Positions 24,828-32,560 of a stretch of DNA of 32,640 nucleotides are shown here, one piece after another; the stretch's first letter is position 1; each line of letters begins with the position of its first letter. The notes beneath the pieces are model-generated. The model was not told where the DNA came from. It worked only from the letters and a program-made list of their open reading frames with translations, and searched no databases. The stretch comes from Desulfobacterales bacterium (GTDB taxonomy: Bacteria; Desulfobacterota; Desulfobacteria; Desulfobacterales; Desulfobacteraceae). The position numbers and the translations under genes were made by a program. The stretch is taken from contig JAKSAX010000257.1 of the NCBI GenBank assembly GCA_022361395.1, positions 1-32,640 on the forward strand, in the 5' to 3' direction.

Positions 24828-25378
24828 GAACCGGTATCCGCTTTGGTCTTTCCTTTTTTCTTTTTTGCGGCCGGCGTCTTCTTGATTACCTCTACGTCTT
24901 CCGCTAATTTTTCGCCTTCACCGGCAACTTTCTTCCCCTCCTTGAACATCTCGGCATAGTACTCCTTTGCTCTGTCGGGATCGAATGTGAGAAATGTGCC
25001 ACCGGTACCGAAATGCTGTACAAAAACCTTTGCCACGGCATAGGTGGAGGCGCCGGCAATGGCCGGCATGGTGACTGCGCCTGCGGTCCATCCGATGACC
25101 GGAATGCTCTTTGTGATACTGGCCGCCAGGGTCGGCCCGACCGAACTGGGAAGTGCGCTACCCAGAAGGCTTGCAATTATGTTTTTCACCCTGTCCCTTG
25201 AAAACGGAACCTCGTATGACTTTGCGATTTTTCTTACGAGATTCAACTGAATAGCCGTTAAAGCCACCATATCCACAGCAGGAACCGGTACCAGGCCGAT
25301 TCCGATGGAAGCCCACACATGATGTTTTATGACCTTGTCCAGATCCTCCTTGACGACTGTCTCTTCTACGGTTTCCAT
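24824..25378 (-). CDS. DUF697-family small membrane protein, copy 4, with Lys-rich tail
   Basis: The 184-residue paralogue of the three genes at 1162-5194 shows VWASIGIGLVPVPAVDMVAL, IQLNLVRKIAKSYEVPF, hydrophobic segments (about 70-120), GASTYAVAKVFVQHF and GTGGTFLTFDPDRAKEYY. It is the only copy with a long charged C terminus (about residues 150-184), with a KKKKGK cluster. The ATG has GGAG eight bases upstream. Its TGA overlaps the ATG of the radical SAM gene, so it is made together with the biosynthetic enzymes. That, and the multiplicity of the family around the locus, makes a role in the pathway likely, for instance as a membrane anchor; the biochemical function is unknown. Confidence 0.82.
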   Translation of the reverse strand: METVEETVVKEDLDKVIKHHVWASIGIGLVPVPAVDMVALTAIQLNLVRKIAKSYEVPFSRDRVKNIIASLLGSALPSSVGPTLAASITKSIPVIGWTAGAVTMPAIAGASTYAVAKVFVQHFGTGGTFLTFDPDRAKEYYAEMFKEGKKVAGEGEKLAEDVEVIKKTPAAKKKKGKTKADTGS

Positions 25379-25446
25379 TCTTTAATCTCCTGTTTTTATG
25401 GGTATTTAAATGTCTTGCGCGGTCTCTTTCTAAGTGCCGGTGTAAA

Positions 25447-26277
25447 TCATTTTTGAAGTTCCCTCTTGAAAAAATCCGCCACCGGGTGAAGAACCTCTTT
25501 TGGGGTCTCTTTTCCGAATCCGTGTCCAAATCCCGGCAGGATCCGCAGTTCCGATCTCGCCCCTTTCTTTGTCAGGGCGTCGTGGAGCAGTTTACTCTGA
25601 TCCGGCAGAACAGCGGCATCGTTCTGGCCGTGCATGATCAGGAAAGGGGGGCAATGCCCGTTAATATGGGTGATCGGATTCGCCTCTTTCACCTTATCCG
25701 GCACATCCCGGATAGGAGCTCCGAGAAATTTGGATTCAAAGGAATCAGGGGCGTCATGGTCGTACATTCCGGGGCGGTCGTTCATGCGGGAAAAATCGCT
25801 GGGCCCGCACCAGTCACAAACGGCCTGGACATTGCTGGGCAAATCCGGGAAAGGGCCCACATTGTCCCATGACCTGACTTCCTCGGTGGTTCCGAGCATT
25901 GCCGCCAGGTATCCTCCGGCGGAATCCCCCCATGCGCCGATGCGTTCCTTGTCTATATTGAACTTATCCGACATTCCCCGGACCCATCTCACGATTGATT
26001 TTGCATCCTCGATCTGGGCGGGAAACTGTGCCTGATGGGAGAGCTGGTAATCGGGGCAGACAATGGCAAAGCCATGCGCCAGCAGGTGGAGAGCCGGCTC
26101 ACAGCAATGCCTGTCTCCCATGGTCCAGCCGCCCCTGAAAAACCAGATCACCGCCGGCGTCGAGGACTCGGCCTCCGGATGCCACCAGACAGTTACCTTG
26201 AGATTGGGGTCGATATCATCCCGAAACGTCAACTCTGGCTCACATTTCACATGAGCTGGAATCAGGGGGTTCTCCAT
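25447..26277 (-). CDS. Alpha/beta-hydrolase esterase (BD-FAE / carboxylesterase type)
   Basis: The 276-residue cytoplasmic protein has no signal peptide. The nucleophile elbow is GDSAGG (WGDSAGGYLAAMLG), the acid is the Asp in IMHGQNDAAVL and the base the His in GFGHGFGKE. The oxyanion segment, normally HGGGW, reads FFRGGWTMGD, so the first His is replaced. It probably hydrolyses a carboxylic ester, perhaps an aromatic or aroyl ester in this context. The ATG has GGGAGG five bases upstream. It is the first gene of the long minus-strand operon, 68 nt ahead of DUF697 copy 4; being first could reflect a protective or editing function, but this is only inference. Confidence 0.85.
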   Translation of the reverse strand: MENPLIPAHVKCEPELTFRDDIDPNLKVTVWWHPEAESSTPAVIWFFRGGWTMGDRHCCEPALHLLAHGFAIVCPDYQLSHQAQFPAQIEDAKSIVRWVRGMSDKFNIDKERIGAWGDSAGGYLAAMLGTTEEVRSWDNVGPFPDLPSNVQAVCDWCGPSDFSRMNDRPGMYDHDAPDSFESKFLGAPIRDVPDKVKEANPITHINGHCPPFLIMHGQNDAAVLPDQSKLLHDALTKKGARSELRILPGFGHGFGKETPKEVLHPVADFFKRELQK

Positions 26278-26293
26278 CTTTTCCTCCCGATGC

Positions 26294-26314
26294 GGGCGCG
26301 GGAAATAGGCGCCC
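26294..26314 (-). promoter_or_regulatory. Leader hairpin just before the first ribosome site of the operon
   Basis: A perfect 6-bp GC stem (GGGCGC with GCGCCC) around a 9-nt loop ends about five bases upstream of the GGGAGG ribosome site of the hydrolase gene. On the minus strand it lies in the 5' leader and could influence translation of the operon's first gene. On the plus strand it is followed by TTTT. Confidence 0.4.
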
Positions 26315-26396
26315 TTTTACCTGTGATTGTATCTATCAAAGGGAAGCGGGCCTGATGCGGATCACAATTTTGGGCGCTAACAGGCCTCCGACAATA

Positions 26397-26425
26397 ATGA
26401 TACTTGTTGTGGGATCGCGTAAGAA
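26397..26425 (-). promoter_or_regulatory. Candidate sigma70 promoter of the biosynthetic operon
   Basis: On the minus strand TTCTTA (26425-26420) is followed after 17 bases by TATCAT (26402-26397). The -10 matches five of six consensus bases, the -35 only three, so an activator may be needed. The leader would be about 115 nt. It lies inside the left arm of the large palindrome described separately. Confidence 0.3.
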
Positions 26426-26507
26426 TTAGTTCACATTCTGTTTGCAAAATACCCTATGTTTTAAGGGTTTTTGTAAACAGATTAGGTGAAGTTATTTTTG
26501 CGCGATC
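26413..26507. repeat. Large imperfect palindrome (nested inverted repeats)
   Basis: The inner arms 26438-26455 and 26464-26480 pair over 17 bp with one G-U and one bulged base around an 8-nt loop. Outside these, concentric arms GATCGCG (26413-26419) and CGCGATC (26501-26507) pair perfectly, and the segments between match at about 11 of 15 positions. Further matches (TAAT-GATA against TATC-ATTA; CTCCG against CGGAG) may extend it to 26386-26543. There is no U-tract. It could be a decayed miniature transposable element, a regulatory site or a structured leader. Confidence 0.65.
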
Positions 26508-26820
26508 ACTCTGTTTAATTGTTATCGATTACAAAATCCGGAGCGAAAATAGTGTAAGACTGGTTGCAAAATTGAACTACCGGCTGGCCTGACTGTCGAA
26601 GAAATCCAAGAGGGATTATTTTCGCCACCGGATCGGACATCAATTTTTCAGAAATCAGATAGTTGCTTGCTCCGTTTAATACTAAGAAAATTCTCCCCGA
26701 ATATGGTGCCGAGTGGTGGGGAAATCCTATATTTTTACAAATATTTTCTCAAACTTTCATTGGAATCTATACCAAACTTGTTTCATATTTTTGACCGGTT
26801 TACAAGGAATAAATGAATTT
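26508..26820. other. Intergenic stretch without a recognisable gene
   Basis: This AT-rich sequence lies downstream of the molybdenum hydroxylase gene. A short reading frame covering 26404-26592 has no ribosome site and no recognisable composition. An AT-only 6-bp hairpin near 26730-26745 may be a weak terminator. Nothing else is supported. Confidence 0.5.
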
Positions 26821-29409
26821 TTATTTCCCCACATTCCGGGTCCCCGGGCTCCTCTGCCGCTTCAGAGGCTCCAAAGGCAAGGTTCTCCTTTTCAGGCCGT
26901 CAAAGGATTTATACGCAGCCGCCACAGCAGGAGCGGTTGGAATGATGGCAATTTCACCCACCCCTTTTGCCCCTAAAGGCCCCTCGGTATCTTCTATCTC
27001 AATGGGAATGATTTCGATCTCAGGCACATCCGTGGAACGGAGCAGGCCGAGTTTGCCGAGTGTGCCGTTAACGATCTTTCCTCTTTCCAGCCGGAGTTCT
27101 TCGGAAAGAGCATAACCCAATCCCATCACCAGGCTGCCCTGTATCTGTCCTTCGAAAAGGGATCTGTTGATCACCCTGCCACTGTCATGGGCCGTGACGA
27201 TTTTCCGGATTTCCCCCGAATCGGACAATACGACGACCTGGGCTGCAAAACTATAAGTAAAGTGTAATATCCCACCATTTCCGGAAATTTCCGGCGTTGT
27301 CTTCGAATAAATATAAACGCCCCTGTACTCTCTTCCCTTGAGCGCTTTCAGGCTGCCGTGCATCTCCATATCCGCTTTCAGCTTTTTTGCCGCATCCAGC
27401 AGGGCGTTTCCTCCCAGGAAAGTTCCCCGGCTGGCAACCGTGGGACCGCCTTGTGTTTCGTTCTCCGTGGCCACCACAACCTCGATCTTTGTTATTTCAA
27501 ACGGTTTTACGTATTCACAGAGCAATTGCTGGAGAACCGTATCAATACCCTGCCCCATTTCACTCCAGCCGTGGCACAATCGAATTTTACCGTTCTCCTC
27601 AACTTCAAGGCTCACCTTGCTCACTTCCGGAATGCCGAAGCCTATGCCGTTATTCTTCATTGCACAGGCAACACCGGCGTATTTTGCGTTTTTGTACTCG
27701 TGCTTCAGTTTTTCAAGGGCCTGTTTCAGGCCAACCTCTTTCCTCAACCTGTCCCCTCCCGTGGTGGTAAGATCCTTTTCCAGGGCGTTTTTATACCGGA
27801 TTTCCCATTTGTCGAATCCCCCCTTTTCGCAGAGTTCATCCACAAGACTTTCCATGGCAAAGGTTGCCTGATGGGTTCCGAATCCGCGCATTGCGCCTGA
27901 AACCGGGTTATTGGTATAAACCACAGTTGACTTCACATCCACATTTGGGATGAAATAGGCGCCCCCGGCGTGGGCCGCAGCCTTTTTCATAGCCGGGATG
28001 CCAAGGGACGCATATGCCCCCGTGTCCCCCAGGATCCTGGCGTACAGGCCTGTAAACCTCCCTTCCCCGTCACAGGCAAGTTTATAGGTCATGTAAACAG
28101 GATGTTTTTTCGGATGCATCCGCACCGATTCCGAGCGGTTCAGTTTCACCTTTACGGGCCGTTTCAATAGAAACGCCCCCAATGCCGCATGTGACTGAAC
28201 CGTGATATCCAGCTTGCCGCCGAACGCTCCCCCGGCCGGGACAAGGACGATATTCACCTTTGCCGTCTCCAGGCCCAGCATTTCCGCAATCTGATCTCTG
28301 TCTTTATATATGCCCTGGGATTGTGAGTAGACCGTGAGTTTATCATCCTCATACATGGATATGCAGGATTCCGTTTCCAGAAAAGCGTGTTCGACCATTT
28401 GAGTCCGGAATGAACCCGAGACCACATGTGGAGAAGATTCAAAGACCTCTTCAACGGATTCCCCGCGGCGGAACACGGCCTCCTTGAGTATGTTTCTCCT
28501 TTTATGAACTTTGATATGGCTTTTCAATGCAGACTCAGGATCTGTCAACGGTTCGTGGATCTGATAATCCACCTGTATTGCACCCACCCCTTCCCTTGCC
28601 CTCTCTTCGGATTTCGCGATGACGCATGCGAGCACATCGCCAATAAAAGCCGTGTTTTCTCCTTCGGCGATATATACCGGCCAGTCCTTGACGATCAATC
28701 CGATACGCCTTTTGCCCGGGATATCCTTGGCCGTGAGAACCTTTATCACCCCTTCCATGGCTTCGGTCTTAGACGTATCGATCTTCATGACTTTTGCCCG
28801 GGGATGCTCGCTAAAGCATAAGGCCCCGAAGACCATGTTTTCAGCCTCCATGTCATCCGTAAAAAGCGGTGCTCCCAGGGCTTTCTCCAATGCACGGTAT
28901 TTAGGGGCGGAATTACCCGGATCCGCGGGAGCGAAGTCTATCTTTCTTTTGTTTTTCAGGGTTTTGGCAGCGAGAAGAATCGCGTCCACTATTTTGACAT
29001 ATCCGGTGCATCTGCATAAATGAGGTTTTATGGCTTTTACAACTGCCTCCCTGGAAGGGTCGGGGGTTTTCCCAAGGAGGATAGCCGTTCTCATGAGCAT
29101 GCCCGGGCTGCAAAAACCGCATTGAACCCCGCCTGAAGCCACAAAAGCCCTGCCTAAAACAATTCGGATTTCTTCGGGGATTCCTTCCAGCGTGACAATA
29201 TCCGCCCTGTTCAATTTTTCCATGGGAACGGAACAGGACAACTTTGGTTTTTTGTTTATCTCCACCAGACATGCGCCGCAGGTACCTTCTTTGGAGCAGC
29301 CGTCTTTTACGCTCGTGATTTTTTTAGCGTTCCTCAACCAGTTCAGCAGGCTTGTTTTTCCGCTTCCCGAATATTCGGTTATTGTCCCGTTCAAAGAGAA
29401 ACTTATCAT
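26821..29409 (-). CDS. Molybdenum hydroxylase, xanthine dehydrogenase / aldehyde oxidoreductase family, single chain without FAD domain
   Basis: Start ATG 29409 (MISFSLNG) has AGGA six bases upstream; a GTG eight codons earlier is less likely. The 862-residue chain has a plant-type [2Fe-2S] domain (Cys38, 44, 47, 59), a second [2Fe-2S] domain (CGFCSPG and HLCRCTGY), and molybdopterin domains with GGAFGGK, AMRGFGTHQATF, GWSEMGQG and the catalytic Glu in GAKGVGEIAI. The FAD subunit is missing, as in Desulfovibrio Mop aldehyde oxidoreductase and in selenium-dependent xanthine dehydrogenases, which it resembles. Substrate could be a purine, an aldehyde or an N-heteroaromatic. The first cluster motif is C-x5-C rather than C-x4-C. 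It is divergent from the sulfatase and has a good promoter. Confidence 0.88.
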   Translation of the reverse strand: MISFSLNGTITEYSGSGKTSLLNWLRNAKKITSVKDGCSKEGTCGACLVEINKKPKLSCSVPMEKLNRADIVTLEGIPEEIRIVLGRAFVASGGVQCGFCSPGMLMRTAILLGKTPDPSREAVVKAIKPHLCRCTGYVKIVDAILLAAKTLKNKRKIDFAPADPGNSAPKYRALEKALGAPLFTDDMEAENMVFGALCFSEHPRAKVMKIDTSKTEAMEGVIKVLTAKDIPGKRRIGLIVKDWPVYIAEGENTAFIGDVLACVIAKSEERAREGVGAIQVDYQIHEPLTDPESALKSHIKVHKRRNILKEAVFRRGESVEEVFESSPHVVSGSFRTQMVEHAFLETESCISMYEDDKLTVYSQSQGIYKDRDQIAEMLGLETAKVNIVLVPAGGAFGGKLDITVQSHAALGAFLLKRPVKVKLNRSESVRMHPKKHPVYMTYKLACDGEGRFTGLYARILGDTGAYASLGIPAMKKAAAHAGGAYFIPNVDVKSTVVYTNNPVSGAMRGFGTHQATFAMESLVDELCEKGGFDKWEIRYKNALEKDLTTTGGDRLRKEVGLKQALEKLKHEYKNAKYAGVACAMKNNGIGFGIPEVSKVSLEVEENGKIRLCHGWSEMGQGIDTVLQQLLCEYVKPFEITKIEVVVATENETQGGPTVASRGTFLGGNALLDAAKKLKADMEMHGSLKALKGREYRGVYIYSKTTPEISGNGGILHFTYSFAAQVVVLSDSGEIRKIVTAHDSGRVINRSLFEGQIQGSLVMGLGYALSEELRLERGKIVNGTLGKLGLLRSTDVPEIEIIPIEIEDTEGPLGAKGVGEIAIIPTAPAVAAAYKSFDGLKRRTLPLEPLKRQRSPGTRNVGK

Positions 29410-29545
29410 TTTTGATCCTTTTTTCCTGCCCACCTGTAGAATTTATTTTTTGAATGAAAAAACCAGACAATGGTTCGAATTCTTTCATATTTTGCTGTGG
29501 GCCCGCCCATGAATATTGTTAAGATTACAGGATTTGATCTTCAAT

Positions 29546-29575
29546 CTTTTATTCATTTAAAAATAAGATTGTCAA
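29546..29575 (-). promoter_or_regulatory. Sigma70-type promoter of the molybdenum hydroxylase gene
   Basis: On the minus strand a perfect TTGACA (29575-29570) is followed after 18 bases by TAAAAG (29551-29546), in AT-rich surroundings. The leader to ATG 29409 would be about 130 nt. It faces the plus-strand promoter 60 bases away, so one regulator could serve both. Confidence 0.5.
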
Positions 29576-29634
29576 GTAAAAAGCTGCCGGACAAAAACCA
29601 TCTGAAACAGTATAAATTTCGATCCATATTTTCC

Positions 29635-29663
29635 TTGACTAAAGGGTCTTTAGTTCAGATAAT
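29635..29663 (+). promoter_or_regulatory. Sigma70-type promoter of the sulfatase gene
   Basis: TTGACT (29635-29640), a 17-base spacer and GATAAT (29658-29663) each match five of six consensus bases with ideal spacing. Transcription would start near 29670, leaving a long leader of about 355 nt before the sulfatase start. Confidence 0.65.
29638..29654. promoter_or_regulatory. Operator-like palindrome within the sulfatase promoter spacer
   Basis: ACTAAAG (29638-29644) and CTTTAGT (29648-29654) are perfect inverted repeats separated by GGT. The palindrome overlaps the -35 end and most of the spacer, a classical place for a repressor. No regulator gene is present in the window. Confidence 0.55.
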
Positions 29664-29669
29664 ACACTG

Positions 29670-30027
29670 ATCCGATTTGATCCAATAACTAGTCCCGAAA
29701 TAAGCATATCTCCCCCTCTTCATGCGGAACGGATTAAAAATGAATTCACTGGTAACACTTTAATATTGTAGGATTTCCATTATCGTACGCAAAGAGAAAT
29801 TCTCTTAGGTTTTTCTGTTTTTCGCTGATGGCGAAATGTTGTTTCGGATCATATTATTCTATCTGACACCAGTTTTTATACGGCCGATAAGCCCCCGTTG
29901 TTTTTCGAACGTTTCTCAGAGGGTTAAGGCTGTCATCGAAATAATGTTTAAAAGATCAAAATAGAGCGTAAGCCGGTATAAATTTCTCCGGCGGTATCAG
30001 GCAAAAATAAATTCAAAGGAGGTTTAC
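29670..30027 (+). other. Long untranslated leader of the sulfatase gene
   Basis: No gene is seen. The leader holds a 7-bp perfect palindrome (AAGAGAA-A-TTCTCTT, 29792-29806), a small hairpin TTTCGC/GCGAAA near 29820-29840, and a GCCGG/CCGGC hairpin about 20-45 bases before the ribosome site. The ribosome site AAAGGAGG (30015-30022) is near-consensus, five bases before ATG. None of the known riboswitch classes is recognised. Confidence 0.4.
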
Positions 30028-32505
30028 ATGACAGAGGATCTTGGAAAGGGTGCCTATGTGAAAAAGGCCCCCGGGACGGAGAAGTCCAATATTTTGGTTA
30101 TCATTGCCGACGATCTCGGTACTGATGTGGTGAAATTTATTGATGACCAAGCGATTGCCCAGGCACCCGGGACAAAGAAATATCCCCTGCCGAACCTGGG
30201 CAGGCTTTTAAAAAACGGTGTAAATTTTACAAGAACATGGGCCCACCCTGTCTGTTCGCCCTCCAGGGCCACCATGTTTACCGGATTGCATCCCTGGCAA
30301 AGCGGCGTCGGTTTCGCAGGGTTTGGCATCAATCCTCCTGTGGGCAACCCGTTTACTGAGGCGGAAATCAATGACGGTTCAAAAACAGTGCCGCCGCGTC
30401 AGCGAAATGCCGTTTATGAGATTCCCCTAACCATGCAGGACGGGCAGCCCATAGAGACCTATGCGGAGATTTTGAAAACTGCCGGGTACACCTGTTCATT
30501 CTTTGGGAAGTGGGATCAGGGCTATATGCTCGGAGACGCGAAAAACGGCCCCATAAACAGAGGTTGGGATCACTTTGAAGGGGTCATGGGCGGAGGGGTT
30601 GATCCCCGGGCCAGCGCCACCCCTTCTTTGGATCCCAGGTTATATTGGACATGGGTCAAGGAGATTCAGGATGTAAGTGAGCAAAAGGACGGGCAGGTCA
30701 TCCGGAAATTCCGGAAATCCCCGGAACCGGACGCCGTGGATGTCAATTACCCCATGAAACTGCCGGAAGGGGCTGTAGTCGAAGGACCACGCAAACATGC
30801 ATACGCCACAGCAGACAGTATCTATTCCGCCCGGGAATGGATAAAGAATAATTCCGGCAAGCCCTGGTGTACGACACTGGCACTTCACGCACCCCATTAT
30901 CCCTATCATATGCCCCCGGACGGAACCTTTACCGTGGATGAATTCAAAAAAAGCAGGAATGAACTCAATAAAATAGGTAATAACGGCCTGGAGGAACAGG
31001 CTAAGTTCGTGGCTATGATTGAATCCATGGACCATTATTTGGGAGAACTGCTGAATGATCCGGATCTTCAGGATGAATTCAGGAATACGGTTATTTTCTT
31101 TATCGGTGACAACGGTTCTCCCACATCAGTCGTTGATCTGGACAGCCAGGCTCTGAAACGTTCTGAATATCCCCAGGATGATGACGGGCAGAAAGCGTTT
31201 GATAAAGATAATAAAACATATATTGTGGATCCCATCAAAGACGGCAAACGTACCATCTACATGGCAGGTGTCAATGTCCCGATGGTTGTGGCCGACGGGG
31301 GGGCACTGACCGGAAACGCCCCCTGCTACCTGGACAGGGATGACCTGGGATCCGATAATACCTCCCTGGTCAATATTTCAGATCTTTTTCTAACCTTTAC
31401 GGAGATGGGACAGGGGGCAAGAAAGAGCACCTATGAACTTGATGCATACAGCCTTGTACCGTATTTGCAGGATTCCGCATCCCGGACGGATTTTAGAAAA
31501 TATAACTTCGGCCAATACTTCGTCAATGTCAGGATCGTCAATCCCCGGAATGGCAATGTAGTCCCCCCCTTTCCCACCAACAGGGCCACCATAAGCGATG
31601 GGGAATACAAGCTGAATTTCCGGGGCAAGGTCGAAATAAATCCCAATGAGTTCGAAAAAGAAGATGTGTATGAGTTTGCCAAGCTGGAGTCGAATCCTGT
31701 TACCGGTCTTCAAGTGGAACGTTATATTGATGATTTCAATCATCCGAAGGCCAGGGAATTGCACAGGGTTTTGACGGAAAAATTCAAGGCGAATTCGGGC
31801 TCCGGCGATGCCGGTACAAACTACATAGCCACTGGTGAGTGTGCAAGGTTTCCCGAATTGCCGCAGCAGTTCAACAGACTGATCAGGATACCTGCCGGCG
31901 GCACGTACACCCAGCAGTTAGCCGGTTTCGGCACGGTCAGACCCGCTCAGTTACAGATCGGCGGTGTTAAGGCCATGCCCTATGGGATCGGGGGGTTGGA
32001 AGCATACCGTGGTAAAGTTACATTTGACCTCTCCCATATTCAAAAGGACACGGTCAAAAAGGCGTCGCTTTTCCTTACTCCAACGGAACTCGAATCCATA
32101 GTTGTCCATGTGGAGCCCTTGGTGGACTCCGTTGTCGTATACCCCCCCGATGCATCGGACGAAAGCCGGCGCGTGAGCATGAGAATGGGCGGAGACGACC
32201 GGTATGAATTCGACGTAACCTCGATTGTTCAGGGATGGGTGGCAAAGCCGGCCACCAATTTGGGATTCCGGGTAGATATGCGGTACCTGACCGATAACCA
32301 GGTTACCATATGGGACAGGATGAAGTCATATGGAGGTGGCGGAAACAGGATTTACAGCAGTTCATCGGGACCATTTGAAGCGTATGACGCATCCCATCTC
32401 GGAGCGTTTCCGCCCCCGGATCTCGTTTTCCATAATCATCAGAATACTGTTTTCGGGCCGCTGCTCGTTATCGAAAGCACAGAAGTCATCCAGTATAATC
32501 CTTAG
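30028..32505 (+). CDS. Cys-type formylglycine sulfatase with C-terminal DNRLRE-like domain, no signal peptide
   Basis: The 825-residue protein belongs to the type I sulfatase family: metal-binding Asp28/Asp29 in IIADDLG, the formylglycine site CSPSR with Cys76, Lys161 in FGKWD, His287/His290 in LHAPHYPYH and Asp361/Asn362 in FIGDNGS. Residues about 610-800 form a beta-rich domain with VTFDLSHIQKDTVKKASLFL and YEFDVTSIVQGWV, resembling DNRLRE (CBM96-type) modules. No Sec or Tat signal is visible, so it likely acts in the cytoplasm, unlike many sulfatases. Cys76 requires anSME for activation in anaerobes, supplied by the gene at 11530-12723. It probably desulfates an imported or internally stored sulfate ester. 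It has a near-perfect AAAGGAGG ribosome site. Confidence 0.92.
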   Translation: MTEDLGKGAYVKKAPGTEKSNILVIIADDLGTDVVKFIDDQAIAQAPGTKKYPLPNLGRLLKNGVNFTRTWAHPVCSPSRATMFTGLHPWQSGVGFAGFGINPPVGNPFTEAEINDGSKTVPPRQRNAVYEIPLTMQDGQPIETYAEILKTAGYTCSFFGKWDQGYMLGDAKNGPINRGWDHFEGVMGGGVDPRASATPSLDPRLYWTWVKEIQDVSEQKDGQVIRKFRKSPEPDAVDVNYPMKLPEGAVVEGPRKHAYATADSIYSAREWIKNNSGKPWCTTLALHAPHYPYHMPPDGTFTVDEFKKSRNELNKIGNNGLEEQAKFVAMIESMDHYLGELLNDPDLQDEFRNTVIFFIGDNGSPTSVVDLDSQALKRSEYPQDDDGQKAFDKDNKTYIVDPIKDGKRTIYMAGVNVPMVVADGGALTGNAPCYLDRDDLGSDNTSLVNISDLFLTFTEMGQGARKSTYELDAYSLVPYLQDSASRTDFRKYNFGQYFVNVRIVNPRNGNVVPPFPTNRATISDGEYKLNFRGKVEINPNEFEKEDVYEFAKLESNPVTGLQVERYIDDFNHPKARELHRVLTEKFKANSGSGDAGTNYIATGECARFPELPQQFNRLIRIPAGGTYTQQLAGFGTVRPAQLQIGGVKAMPYGIGGLEAYRGKVTFDLSHIQKDTVKKASLFLTPTELESIVVHVEPLVDSVVVYPPDASDESRRVSMRMGGDDRYEFDVTSIVQGWVAKPATNLGFRVDMRYLTDNQVTIWDRMKSYGGGGNRIYSSSSGPFEAYDASHLGAFPPPDLVFHNHQNTVFGPLLVIESTEVIQYNP

Positions 32506-32525
32506 GCAATACCTGACAACTTTTC

Positions 32526-32560
32526 CCGCAGATGGGAGGATTATCCCCTCCCATTTGCGG
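32526..32560 (+). terminator. Strong hairpin downstream of the sulfatase gene
   Basis: A 14-bp stem (32526-32539 with 32547-32560; one G-U pair) with a 7-nt loop begins 21 bases after the stop codon. There is no following U-tract, so it may stabilise the 3' end or stop transcription inefficiently. The remaining sequence to 32640 shows no feature. Confidence 0.5.

Noticed and set aside
26404-26592. 62-codon plus-strand frame in the intergenic region
   Set aside because: It begins at TTG without a ribosome site and is largely made of the palindrome sequence.
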